64,000 nt of DNA, taken from Sphingobium sp. EP60837 (GTDB lineage Bacteria; Pseudomonadota; Alphaproteobacteria; Sphingomonadales; Sphingomonadaceae). Within the stretch, counting starts at the first letter, position 1, and each line of letters opens with the position of its first letter. The stretch covers positions 62,001 through 126,000 of the forward strand of contig NZ_CP015989.1 of assembly GCF_001658005.1 (NCBI RefSeq), given 5' to 3'. Under the pieces are notes generated by a model. It was given only the letters and a program-made list of their open reading frames with translations. It was not told the DNA's origin and did no database searches. Of the stretch, positions 51,601 through 58,587 are shown piece by piece. Made by a program: the position numbers and the translations under genes.

Positions 51601-52848
51601 CAGCTTCGGAACGTAAGACGGCCGCGGTGCCGTAATCGAGCCCATGGCGATCGATTCCACCAGAGCGGTCGGATGCGGGGATGCACAGGAAATGGCGATG
51701 CGGCTCGGCCTGTATGGCAAGTAAACACCGACCGCCTCGCCGGTCGGTACAGGTTCGGCAAAGACGTCGTAACCGATATCAAGCGCGCTGAGAGACTGGG
51801 CGGCCTTGCTGGTCGGGGCCGAAAGCCGGGGTCTGCTCGAGAGACCGCCGAGCAGGGATGCGCGCGCACGGGTTGGTGCAAGGCGCGCTGGGGAGAGTCG
51901 CGGGGTTTCCGTAACGCTCGCGGCAGAAGCGATGATCGTCGCGAGCGCTTCAGGGAGTGAGTTGCACCGAACGATGGCGATGTCATCCTGGAAGCTCTTT
52001 TCCAGAACGATGAGCTTCACGATCTGGCTGGTGCCATGTTTGGCATAGGCATTGGCGGGCAGTTCGACGTGGAGCGTGATCGCACAGCCCTCGGTCGCCT
52101 TCGCCCAGGCGCGGCTCGATGTATCCACGCGATCGGGAAGGATAGCGGCGCAGCGCCCCCCGGCATCAAGCCGTTTCAGGGCGGCGCGCAAGTGGCGGAA
52201 CGCGGCAAGCGGGTCGGCATGTCGACCGATGCTGCGGGAAAAGGGCGGGTTGATGAGCACGGCGGTCGGTCGGATCGACAGCGGCAGCAGATCGTTGATG
52301 AGTTCGCCATCGTGGCGACTGACCGGTGCGGCGGGGAATGCTGCCTGGAGCATGTCAGCGCGCGCCGGATCGATCTCGTTGAGGACAAGCTTGGCGCCAG
52401 CGCGCGCGGCGAAAACGGCGAGGAGCCCGGTGCCGGCGGAGGGCTCCAGTACGGTATCGGCTGTGGTGATGCGGACGGCGAGTGCGGCAAGGTAGCCAAT
52501 CGCGGCCGGTGTCGAAAATTGCTGGAGCGCGATCTGTTCTTCGCTGCGCACAGTATGCGTCGGCAGGGATGCGGTGAGCGCGGTCAGGGCCGCAAGGCAC
52601 TCGGCGGGCTCTTGCGACAGGTCAAGCGTGGCGAGGTGCAGAACCTGGGCCAGCTCCAGCACATCATAAGCATCGCGGAGTGACCAATGCCCATCGGCAG
52701 CGGTTGAGCGATAGGCGGTTTCCATCGCGCGGAGCAGGCCAGGCCGGTCCACGCCGCCGCCTTTGCGCAGCATGGCGTAGACGGCGTTCGCGGCGGTAAT
52801 GGATGGTTCGGTGAAATCGAGTTCGAGAGCAGCGGCTGAGGTGCGCAT
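48631..52848 (-). CDS. DNA methyltransferase fused to strawberry-notch-type SF2 helicase
   Basis: 1405 aa from ATG 52848. Residues about 100-310 form a class I SAM-dependent methyltransferase, with TVLEPSAGTGLLAVFAARAG as the SAM-binding loop and AVLINPPFSRS near residue 199 as the NPPF catalytic motif of N6-adenine enzymes. From about residue 420 a strawberry-notch AAA/SF2 helicase follows: LGDGTGAGKGRQVAAIILDQ near 473, MMVFDEAHEM near 580, and the SNO C-terminal half to about 1290 (KILIFSDAGGTGRSYHASL; IQGLGRTHRTHQ). It may modify and remodel plasmid DNA during establishment, protecting it from restriction. The exact role is not known. Confidence 0.9.
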   Translation of the reverse strand: MRTSAAALELDFTEPSITAANAVYAMLRKGGGVDRPGLLRAMETAYRSTAADGHWSLRDAYDVLELAQVLHLATLDLSQEPAECLAALTALTASLPTHTVRSEEQIALQQFSTPAAIGYLAALAVRITTADTVLEPSAGTGLLAVFAARAGAKLVLNEIDPARADMLQAAFPAAPVSRHDGELINDLLPLSIRPTAVLINPPFSRSIGRHADPLAAFRHLRAALKRLDAGGRCAAILPDRVDTSSRAWAKATEGCAITLHVELPANAYAKHGTSQIVKLIVLEKSFQDDIAIVRCNSLPEALATIIASAASVTETPRLSPARLAPTRARASLLGGLSSRPRLSAPTSKAAQSLSALDIGYDVFAEPVPTGEAVGVYLPYRPSRIAISCASPHPTALVESIAMGSITAPRPSYVPKLPASVVDDRVLSDAQLETLIYAGDAFERDISGLFKAAEEGLSLALDQDGRPYRTGFFLGDGTGAGKGRQVAAIILDQWLRGRRKHIWISKTETLLEDARRDWTAVGGLALDIQHLNQWKLGTPIGAAEGVLFLTYATLRSNRGDKGTRLQQILDWVGDDFDGMMVFDEAHEMAGVAGGEGRFGTKDGSDQGIAGVRLQNLLPRARVLYVSATGASDVNNLAYATRLGLWGPTTAFADRRAFVDSLRRGGISAMELIARDLKMQGLYVARALSFAGVEYDILEHRLTPDQVEVYDAYADAWAIIHANLRTALDATRVTDSFSNDTYNSGAKAAALSIFESTKQRFFGQILIGMKLPSLIPAIRADLARGESVVIQLVSTSEAMLNRALAALNAEDRANLDIELSPKEFVMSYLTAAFPVRQMKTFVDDTGKTRSEPMSDEDGRPIFSQEALEMRDNLVERFCSLPIVGSALDHIIGHFGTDAVAEVTGRSRRIVIDAHGRQRIESRSPRTNLAETDAFMRNEKKILIFSDAGGTGRSYHASLTAENQSRRNHYLLEPGWRADAAIQGLGRTHRTHQVTAPLFRPVSTDCRGERRFISTIARRLDSLGALTRGQRQTGGQGLFDPRDNLESDYAKESLETWFRLLADGKLRSTTLGEFQTLTGLELEGEGGGLKEELPPIQRWLNRILALRIALQNVIFDEYLGLIEARIEAAREAGTLDLGVESINAERITILDRTVIRRDQTSGAETEILRLETEERYKPMPLDRALRILGDDARPIVNRKSGRAAIRCSTYSLTDDDGEIVRRYELVRPTRSERMRQDLLLETMWEETSEEEFSALWQAEVEEMRDKTRTSTLYLVAGLLLPVWDRLPDDHVQVWRLNTDDGQSFLGRLVPAPLVSKLADAFGINAAITVSGDDTAKHVMTSGEISSVGAYRLKRSLVAGQQRLELLDWPHTRLAELKAAGCFTDIMQHRTRMFVPVTNAAAVIERITA

Positions 52849-52894
52849 TGTAGGCCTCCATCGTATCGTCCGGTGCCCATCACCGGATCAACAA

Positions 52895-52917
52895 GCCGGA
52901 GGCCCCCTCTCCTCTCT
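52895..52917 (-). repeat. Purine-rich leader element (copy 5)
   Basis: On the minus strand AGAGAGGAGAGGGGGCCTCC continues into GGC. It is 47-69 nt upstream of the methyltransferase-helicase start. Confidence 0.6.
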
Positions 52918-53817
52918 TCAGTGGGCGTGTGTCTGGATCACGGTGCGAGGAACGGCGTTGCGGGCAAGCCGATCGCGCAGAGCATCATTCCAGTCGTCAT
53001 GCTCGGATGGGAGCCACTCCTCGACCCTTCGCCCGTTGGCGCTGAGATGCTCCCCTGCCCTCTTCAGGCAGATCTTGGCCGCCTCGTTGCGCTGACCGAA
53101 AACTATGACGCGCTTCACATGGGACGGTATGCCGACATGGGCGTAGCGCTCGGCACCAAGCACGGCCCAAACCGGCAATTGGAACCAATCGATGGCGGAC
53201 AGGGCGTCTTCGATTCCCTCGGCAATGCCCAGAACGTCATCCGGCTCACTAAATCGCACGCTGCCCGAACCGAGCAGACCCAGCGCGAGCTTGGGCTTGC
53301 GGAAGGGGCGTCGCAAAATGTCGGTGGGATCAAGAAAAGTCCGGTGGACCGCGACCAAGCCCAGCTCATTTCTCACTGCGGCGATCATTGCGGGAAGGCT
53401 GCGCCGATCCTTCCCCTTCCCTATGATTGTTTGCGGATTGAAGCGAAGGTCGGGCGTCGGCGCATAAAGGCCCCGAGCATGAAGATAGGCTTCAGCCGGT
53501 GTGCCGGCGATGGGGATGCTGTGCTGCCACAATGACTTCGCCAAACCGCTCAGATTGCGTGACGGCGCGCGCGGTTCGACATGGACCGGCTCTCGATCGT
53601 GCAAACCCTGACGATCGAGAGCCTTGAGGATATCGGTCGATGTGCATCCCGCAAAGCATTTGAACAGGATCGCCTTGGTGCCGAGACGGACTGAAAGACT
53701 GGGGGAATGATCGTCATGGGCGGGGCAGCGGCACTCGCCGCGCGATCCGGACCAGCGTCCGCCCAGGCTCTCAACGATCTGCTTGGCGCGAACCGCTGCG
53801 TCGATGGTGGCTGGCAT
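52918..53817 (-). CDS. CHC2/Toprim primase-like protein
   Basis: 299 aa from ATG 53817. An N-terminal zinc-finger of DnaG/CHC2 type is visible: ECRCPAHDDHSPSLSVRLGT and LFKCFAGCTSTDILKAL (Cys, His, Cys, Cys ligands). A Toprim-like half follows, with DDVLGIAEGIEDALSAIDWF (Glu motif), WAVLGAERYAH and VKRVIVFGQRNEAAKICL, where the usual DxD is degenerate. It resembles plasmid and phage primase-helicase N-terminal proteins. It sits in the order SSB-like, primase-like, methyltransferase-helicase, ParB-domain protein on the minus strand. Confidence 0.8.
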   Translation of the reverse strand: MPATIDAAVRAKQIVESLGGRWSGSRGECRCPAHDDHSPSLSVRLGTKAILFKCFAGCTSTDILKALDRQGLHDREPVHVEPRAPSRNLSGLAKSLWQHSIPIAGTPAEAYLHARGLYAPTPDLRFNPQTIIGKGKDRRSLPAMIAAVRNELGLVAVHRTFLDPTDILRRPFRKPKLALGLLGSGSVRFSEPDDVLGIAEGIEDALSAIDWFQLPVWAVLGAERYAHVGIPSHVKRVIVFGQRNEAAKICLKRAGEHLSANGRRVEEWLPSEHDDWNDALRDRLARNAVPRTVIQTHAH

Positions 53818-53860
53818 AAAGCGAAACTCCTGTCGAAGATTTAGGTCCGCTCCGCGCATG

Positions 53861-53873
53861 CCCCCTCCCCTCT
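53861..53873 (-). repeat. Purine-rich leader element (copy 6)
   Basis: AGAGGGGAGGGGG on the minus strand, 44-56 nt upstream of the primase-like start. The following bases do not form the TTCG hairpin seen in copies 3 and 4. Confidence 0.5.
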
Positions 53874-53901
53874 TAGCCGATCGGCGCTTGCCTCCTACGG
53901 C

Positions 53902-54222
53902 CTAGACGGCCTTTGCCGCGAGCACACCGAACTCTTCGACGATCCGGTCGGTTGTGTAGTGGGTGGTGCCGTCGCGCTCGTAGGAGGTGTCACGGAGCCG
54001 TCCAGCGATCCGCACGAGATCGCCAATCTGGGCCTTCTCATCGATATATTTCCGCTGGCCGTCGCTGAAAATGACGACGCGGTTCCAGTAGCTATCCTCG
54101 ATCCACTGGTCGCCTTCTGCCCGGCGGCGATAGTTCGCGCATACTGAGATGCTCGTGACCTTGGGCTTGGCGTCGATCTCACCGATCCGTCCGATAATCT
54201 CGAATTTGGCAAAATTGATCAT
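53902..54222 (-). CDS. Second SSB-like OB-fold protein
   Basis: 106 aa from ATG 54222. OB-fold blocks: FEIIGRIGEIDAKPKVTSIS, WIEDSYWNRVVIFSDGQRKY and IGDLVRIAGRLRDTSYERDG. It resembles SSB but lacks the acidic DDDxPF tail found in the SSB at 33918-34331, so it would not recruit the usual SSB partners. It is the first gene of the minus-strand maintenance operon and is divergent from the replication origin region. Confidence 0.85.
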   Translation of the reverse strand: MINFAKFEIIGRIGEIDAKPKVTSISVCANYRRRAEGDQWIEDSYWNRVVIFSDGQRKYIDEKAQIGDLVRIAGRLRDTSYERDGTTHYTTDRIVEEFGVLAAKAV

Positions 54223-54542
54223 ACGACCTCCTCACTGCGTCTACCCAGCGGCGACGAGCGGTGATTCAGCTGCTGTCGGGTCGCTGAGGGTCTCGTCGCA
54301 GGGCGGAGCTGCCGAGGATCGAGACCGTGATCCTATCGTGGAACCCCGGTCTGAAGATATCCCCCCAACTAGGGGGAAGTCGGTTACGCTGTCCGACCTC
54401 AAGGGCTCAGCGAATCGGCTGCTTGGTCCTTTAGAATCATTCTAAAACAACGCCGCTGCTCGCAGCGGAAGGATTCATGATTCTAAGTGATTCAGATTCA
54501 GTGCCGAAAAGCTCTGCAATTTCAATGATCTATCGCATTTAT
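54223..54542. other. Upstream part of the origin region
   Basis: No gene seen. It contains a perfect 17-bp palindrome (54430-54446), a small hairpin CCGCTG-CTCG-CAGCGG (54453-54468) and an AT-rich stretch to about 54545, suitable for strand opening next to the iterons. Confidence 0.5.
54430..54446. promoter_or_regulatory. 17-bp palindrome in the origin region
   Basis: TTTAGAATCATTCTAAA, perfect 8-bp arms around one base. GATTCTAA occurs again at about 54479-54486. It is a candidate operator for the minus-strand maintenance operon or an origin element. Confidence 0.5.
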
Positions 54543-54644
54543 CCTGACCGCACGGGGGACTTTGCCTGACCCCGCGGGGGCATCAACCTGACCGATCGGG
54601 GGCAGATAGCTGACCTATTGGGGCTATCCTGACCGATTGGGGGC
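54543..54644 (+). repeat. Iteron array of oriV
   Basis: Five direct repeats of the form CCTGACCGnnnnGGGGGC start at 54543, 54565, 54587, 54609 and 54628. The first four are exactly 22 bp apart (two helical turns) and the last step is 19 bp. The fourth is weaker (GCTGACCTATTGGGGC). A sixth copy (CCTGACCGGACGGGGGC) is at 54791-54807. They lie just upstream of the Rep_3 initiator gene and are its expected binding sites. Confidence 0.88.
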
Positions 54645-54790
54645 GATGGTCTTTGGCAGCCTTGCGCCTGGGAATGATGTCATTCTGCGGCGTTTATCGA
54701 GCGTGAGCGAGTCGAAAATGAAGAGAACGCGAATCGCATTGCGACTCGGCAGGATCCCAGTGCTTTTGCGGGAGTGCCACACGGTTCTAA

Positions 54791-54807
54791 CCTGACCGGA
54801 CGGGGGC
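54791..54807 (+). repeat. Isolated sixth iteron
   Basis: CCTGACCGGACGGGGGC, same consensus as the array, about 147 bp after the fifth copy and about 96 bp before the repA start. It could serve for autoregulation of the initiator. Confidence 0.8.
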
Positions 54808-54825
54808 GACAGAAAGTGTTTCAGC

Positions 54826-54862
54826 CTGCCCTGACTTGACGAGCGAGGACAGGTCAGGCAGC
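54826..54862. promoter_or_regulatory. Inverted repeat before repA (candidate operator)
   Basis: CTGCCCTGACTTG and CAGGTCAGGCAG are facing half-sites sharing the CTGAC core of the iterons. Rep_3 initiators commonly repress their own gene by dimer binding to such an inverted repeat. Confidence 0.6.
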
Positions 54863-54903
54863 AAATAGACGAATCTGCCCAATATGCGTTCGGCCTATAT
54901 GAC

Positions 54904-56070
54904 ATGGAACATGCGGAAAATCTAAGCGCCGATGCAGCGCAAGAGGCGCAAGCCGATTCGGCGCCTGGCCGCGCCATGCGTGTCGCAGCGGCTCTGCAGG
55001 CGAAGGGTGGCGAAGAATTCGCCAAACCCGGCAGCATCGTTGAGATCAAATTTGTGAAAGGCCAGTCGCTCAGCCTGACGGCGTCGCGATTGCTCGCGTT
55101 GATGATCCTAACCGCAGGCGGCGATGCCTGGCAAGATCGGCCGCATCGCATGCGCAAGGCTGATATTCGCCGCGGTCATAAGGGTAATGAACGCATCTCC
55201 GACATGTTGGAGGAGCTTCACCGGACCTTGTTTGCGATCGACGACCGGTCTTGGCGCGGCAAGAAAGCGACGCTGCGCTTTTCCCTGATCTCGTCGTCTC
55301 GCGAAGAGGCGGAAGATACAGACGGCGCCGATGCGGGTTGGATCGAATGGGAGTTTACGCCTGATGCGCGCAAACTCATCCAGGAATCCGAGAGCTATGC
55401 CGTCCTTAATCGGCAGGCGGTGCTGGGCTTCCGATCGAGCTATGCGCTCAAGCTCTATGAGATTGGATCGCTGCGGCTCCATCGTCGCCAGTCGACCTGG
55501 AAGGGCGATATGGCAGCGCTGCGCGCAGCGCTGGGCATATCGCCGGACGTGTATAAGGATTTCGCGCAACTCCGCCGCAAGGTGCTTGAAAAGGCGAAGG
55601 CAGAAATTGATCAGCTGGCTCACTTCCGCGTCGAGTGGAAGGAGATACGGCAGGGTCGAACGGTGACCGAGATAGAATTCCGCTTCGAGCCAAAGGATGC
55701 GCCCGCGCAGATCGCAACCGTCGATGAGATTGAGAGGCATGCGACTGGACGAAAGGCGCGGCGCGAGGGCGCAGTGGAGACGGTCGCCGAGATGGTGGAG
55801 GTCGGAGCATTCGTGAAAGCGGCGATCAGCGGGCTGATCGCACCTGAGAAGAGTTCTGAGATCGTCTTCCCTCAGGGAACGATCCGGTTCAACACAGAGA
55901 CCCTGGCTGCGGTTGCCCGATCACATGGGGGCGGTTGGGATATCGATCTCATTGCTGACGCCTATCGCCAGCAGATGGGCGACCGTCTGGCAAAGCTCAA
56001 GGGTGCCAAATTGCTCAGCTCGTGGACCGGCTTTTGCGAGAGTTTCGTTGCTCGAAGGGGGCGGCCATAG
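54904..56070 (+). CDS. repA: Rep_3-type replication initiator
   Basis: 388 aa from ATG 54904; no strong ribosome-binding site is seen. Two winged-helix regions typical of Rep_3 initiators are visible: residues about 50-160 (GQSLSLTASRLLALMILTAG, NERISDMLEELHRTLF) and about 160-260 (FTPDARKLIQESESYAVLNR, FRSSYALKLYEIGSLRLHRR, WKGDMAALRAALGISPDVYK, RKVLEKAKAEIDQLAHFRVE). The last 120 residues are an extension. It should bind the iterons upstream as monomer and the inverted repeat as dimer. It is followed by a parS-like palindrome, parA and parB. Confidence 0.9.
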   Translation: MEHAENLSADAAQEAQADSAPGRAMRVAAALQAKGGEEFAKPGSIVEIKFVKGQSLSLTASRLLALMILTAGGDAWQDRPHRMRKADIRRGHKGNERISDMLEELHRTLFAIDDRSWRGKKATLRFSLISSSREEAEDTDGADAGWIEWEFTPDARKLIQESESYAVLNRQAVLGFRSSYALKLYEIGSLRLHRRQSTWKGDMAALRAALGISPDVYKDFAQLRRKVLEKAKAEIDQLAHFRVEWKEIRQGRTVTEIEFRFEPKDAPAQIATVDEIERHATGRKARREGAVETVAEMVEVGAFVKAAISGLIAPEKSSEIVFPQGTIRFNTETLAAVARSHGGGWDIDLIADAYRQQMGDRLAKLKGAKLLSSWTGFCESFVARRGRP

Positions 56071-56074
56071 AGGG

Positions 56075-56092
56075 AATTGCACCGGTGCAATT
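56075..56092. promoter_or_regulatory. parS-like palindrome (copy 1)
   Basis: AATTGCACCGGTGCAATT, a perfect 18-bp palindrome, lies 5 bp after the repA stop. An identical copy is at 57473-57490 between parA and parB. Confidence 0.75.
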
Positions 56093-56204
56093 TTTTACGC
56101 GCCCCCACCGAGTCAGGATGGGTCGCTTTTGAGGGCCGCTGATCGCCCCTAACGCCACGATCCGCCTCTACAGCGAGGTGTAACTTTCGAAATAACGCTT
56201 ATGT

Positions 56205-56234
56205 TTGACGAAAAAGCGCAAGTAGCGCTACTAT
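56205..56234 (+). promoter_or_regulatory. parA promoter with overlapping palindrome
   Basis: TTGACG (56205-56210) and TACTAT (56229-56234) are 18 bp apart. The perfect palindrome GTAGCGCTAC (56222-56231) overlaps the -10 box, a likely site of ParA autorepression. Confidence 0.5.
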
Positions 56235-56261
56235 ACCCCTGGTTTCAAAAAGGGGCGCCCT

Positions 56262-57464
56262 GTGGCAGCATCACTAGACATCGACGACACTCATGATCTT
56301 CTGTCGGTGGCGACGCTTGCCCAGCGAACATCATCGGTACTGGAGCGCCTTCGCGATTCTGCGCGCAGCGCCCGAGCGGATGATCGTCGGGAGCCGACCT
56401 TTCCGATTGGCAAGGCCGCCGATTTGGTCGGGCGAACGCCCGCTGCAATCCGCGACGCAGAAAAAGATGGCCGTCTTCCGCCTCCCCCGCGAACCGAGAA
56501 TAATCGTAGAGTGGGTTACACGCTTGCCCAACTCAACGATATGCGCGGCCTGTTTGGCACGCGACCCTGGAGGGCGGCCGAAGACCCCTGTTGTGTCGTG
56601 GCTGTCCAGAATTTCAAAGGAGGCGTCGGCAAATCAACCTTGTCGGTCCACCTTGCCCAATATCTCGCGATCCAGGGCTACCGCGTCGCCCTTATCGACT
56701 GCGACAGCCAAGCCTCCGCGACGACGCTGTTCGGCTATGTTCCGGATCTCGATCTGACTGAGGACGACACGCTTTATCCATTTCTTCGCCAAGAGGAGAT
56801 GACGTCACTGGACTATGCGTTGCGCAAGACGCACTTTGATGGCCTCGAACTCATTCCTGCCAATTTGCGGTTGTTCCAGTCGGAATATGAGATCGCGGCC
56901 CGAATGGCACGAGGGCAGGGGGGGCTTATCGATCGTCTTTCCCAAGGTATCGCCAGCATCGCCGACCGGTTCGATGTCATCGTCCTCGATCCGCCGCCGG
57001 CCCTTGGTGCTATATCCTTGTCGGTTTTGCGCGCGGCGAATGCTCTCGTCGTGCCGGTGCCTCCCACCGTCATGGACTTTTCTTCGACTGCGGCGTTTTT
57101 GGCGATGCTTGACGAGACGATCGAGACGCTGGCCGAGCGCGGCTTTGCGCCAACTCTAAAATTTCTGCGCTTTGTTGCCTCGAAGGTCGACGAGAACAAA
57201 TCGATGCAGAAGGAACTGCTCAATCTGATGCGGACGCTCTTTGGCCACGCGATGGTGCGCACGCCGCTCAAGGATTCTGCTGAGATCGACAATGCGACGG
57301 CTCGTCTTATGACGGTTTATGAACTCGACGGCCCGGTGACCAGCAGTGCGGTGCGCAACCGCTGCCTCACCTATCTCGACGGTGTGAATGCCGAACTCGA
57401 GCTGGATATTCGAGCGATGTGGCCCAGCCATTTGAGCCGTTTGCGCAAGGAAGGTTTGGCGTGA
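56262..57464 (+). CDS. parA: ParA partition ATPase with N-terminal HTH (RepA type)
   Basis: 400 aa, GTG start with AGGGG about 7 nt upstream. The N-terminal 110 residues carry a helix-turn-helix (FPIGKAADLVGRTPAAIRDA, RVGYTLAQLNDMRGLFGTRP), as in type Ia and RepABC RepA proteins that repress their own operon. The ATPase core has the deviant Walker A VQNFKGGVGKSTLSVHLAQY near residue 120, Walker A' VALIDCDSQASATTLFGY, and Walker B DVIVLDPPPALG. With the downstream ParB and the two flanking palindromes it forms the main partition system next to the origin. Confidence 0.93.
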   Translation: MAASLDIDDTHDLLSVATLAQRTSSVLERLRDSARSARADDRREPTFPIGKAADLVGRTPAAIRDAEKDGRLPPPPRTENNRRVGYTLAQLNDMRGLFGTRPWRAAEDPCCVVAVQNFKGGVGKSTLSVHLAQYLAIQGYRVALIDCDSQASATTLFGYVPDLDLTEDDTLYPFLRQEEMTSLDYALRKTHFDGLELIPANLRLFQSEYEIAARMARGQGGLIDRLSQGIASIADRFDVIVLDPPPALGAISLSVLRAANALVVPVPPTVMDFSSTAAFLAMLDETIETLAERGFAPTLKFLRFVASKVDENKSMQKELLNLMRTLFGHAMVRTPLKDSAEIDNATARLMTVYELDGPVTSSAVRNRCLTYLDGVNAELELDIRAMWPSHLSRLRKEGLA

Positions 57465-57472
57465 ATCGGGAA

Positions 57473-57490
57473 AATTGCACCGGTGCAATT
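57473..57490. promoter_or_regulatory. parS-like palindrome (copy 2)
   Basis: Identical to 56075-56092. It lies between the parA stop and the parB start, 20 bp before parB. Confidence 0.75.
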
Positions 57491-57510
57491 CCGGGTGAAG
57501 GAACGGCTTC

Positions 57511-58527
57511 ATGAGTAGGAAAAACGCGAGTTTCGCAGCAGAGCTGGCAGCGGGCATCAATCCGCCGGAAGACGGCGCTCCCGCGCCGCGTCGGCCTGGG
57601 CTGGGCGCCAATGTTCTCACCGGTAGGGAAAATCGATTGGCCGAACTGGCAGCGGGGACAGTCGTCAGCCGCACCCATGAACTGGTGGATCCCGCGCGTT
57701 GCCGGATGTGGGCGGGGCATAACCGGGAATATGCCTTGCTCAACGAAGAGCGGTGCGCCGATCTTATCGAAAGCATAAAGGCACAAGGGCGCCAGGAGAT
57801 GCCCGCGATCGTCCGTCGCGTGCGCGGCGAACCCGAATATGATTTTGAGGTAATCTGCGGCGCGCGGCGTCATTGGTCGATCAGCTGGCTGCGTAGCCAC
57901 AATTACCCTGACTTCCGGTTCCTGGTCGATATCCGCGAACTGTCGGATGAAGAAGCGTTTCGCATAGCGGACATCGAAAACAGAGCCCGCGAAGACCTCA
58001 GCGACCTGGAGCGGGCACGCGACTATCTCCGTGCGCTTGATGCCTATTATGAGGGCCGCCAAAAGGTCATGGCGGAGCGGATCAACGTCACGGAAAGCTG
58101 GTTGAGCCGCTATCTTGATCTCGCGCGTCTCCCGGTGGAATTGATGGTCGCCTTTCCCAATCCTCAGGATTTGCGGATCAAGCACGTCACAACGATCAAG
58201 CCATTGCTGAAGCCGGACGATCGTCGCCAACGCGTATTTGCCGAAGCGGCCGCGCTCAGTGCTCGATCGGGAGGGGAGCACACTCCCATGGCTGTGTCGG
58301 AGATCGTCCGTGCGCTGGCGCTGGCGGCCGATCCCCCCAAAAGGTCAGGATCCCCCAAGAAGTCAGGAATGGCGCAGATTGTATCGAGCGAGACGGGGAA
58401 AGCGGTGCTTCGCATCGAGGGCACCGATCGCAAGGGAATTCGCCTGACACTTCTCAATAGGGGTGGGGCCTCTCGGGAGGATGTCGAGAAGGCCATTCGC
58501 GAGGTGCTTGACGCTCACTGGGCCTGA
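57511..58527 (+). CDS. parB: ParB partition protein (RepB-like)
   Basis: 338 aa from ATG 57511 (AAGGA 8 nt upstream). ParB domain: MWAGHNREYALLNEERCADL, SIKAQGRQEMPAIVRRVRGE and FEVICGARRHWSISWLRSHN, then ADIENRAREDLSDLERARDY and an HTH (ERINVTESWLSRYLDLARLP). The C-terminal dimerisation region is TGKAVLRIEGTDRKGIRLTL. It should load on the AATTGCAC palindromes beside it. Its coding sequence contains two iteron-like motifs in reverse orientation (58333-58367), coding for PPKRSGSPKKSG. Confidence 0.92.
   Translation: MSRKNASFAAELAAGINPPEDGAPAPRRPGLGANVLTGRENRLAELAAGTVVSRTHELVDPARCRMWAGHNREYALLNEERCADLIESIKAQGRQEMPAIVRRVRGEPEYDFEVICGARRHWSISWLRSHNYPDFRFLVDIRELSDEEAFRIADIENRAREDLSDLERARDYLRALDAYYEGRQKVMAERINVTESWLSRYLDLARLPVELMVAFPNPQDLRIKHVTTIKPLLKPDDRRQRVFAEAAALSARSGGEHTPMAVSEIVRALALAADPPKRSGSPKKSGMAQIVSSETGKAVLRIEGTDRKGIRLTLLNRGGASREDVEKAIREVLDAHWA
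58333..58367 (-). repeat. Two iteron-like sequences inside parB
   Basis: On the minus strand CCTGACCTTTTGGGGGG (58349-58333) and CCTGACTTCTTGGGGG (58367-58352) match the CCTGACC-n4/5-GGGGG iteron pattern with 19-bp spacing, but in inverse orientation to the oriV iterons. They may be a second initiator-binding (handcuffing or incompatibility) site. Confidence 0.55.
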
Positions 58528-58549
58528 AGTGGGCGAAGCAAGAACGGGA

Positions 58550-58573
58550 GGCGTGACATCGAGCGGTCACGCC
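58550..58573. terminator. Bidirectional hairpin between convergent genes
   Basis: GGCGTGAC/GTCACGCC, 8-bp stem with an 8-nt loop, between the parB stop (58527) and the stop of the DUF1612-like gene (58588). It lacks a long T-run. Confidence 0.6.
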
Positions 58574-58587
58574 CCGCTACAACTCAA

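Noticed and set aside
54543..54807. A CRISPR array
   Set aside because: Repeats are 16-17 bp with spacers of about 5 bp and lie beside a Rep_3 gene. They fit iterons, not CRISPR, and no cas genes are present.
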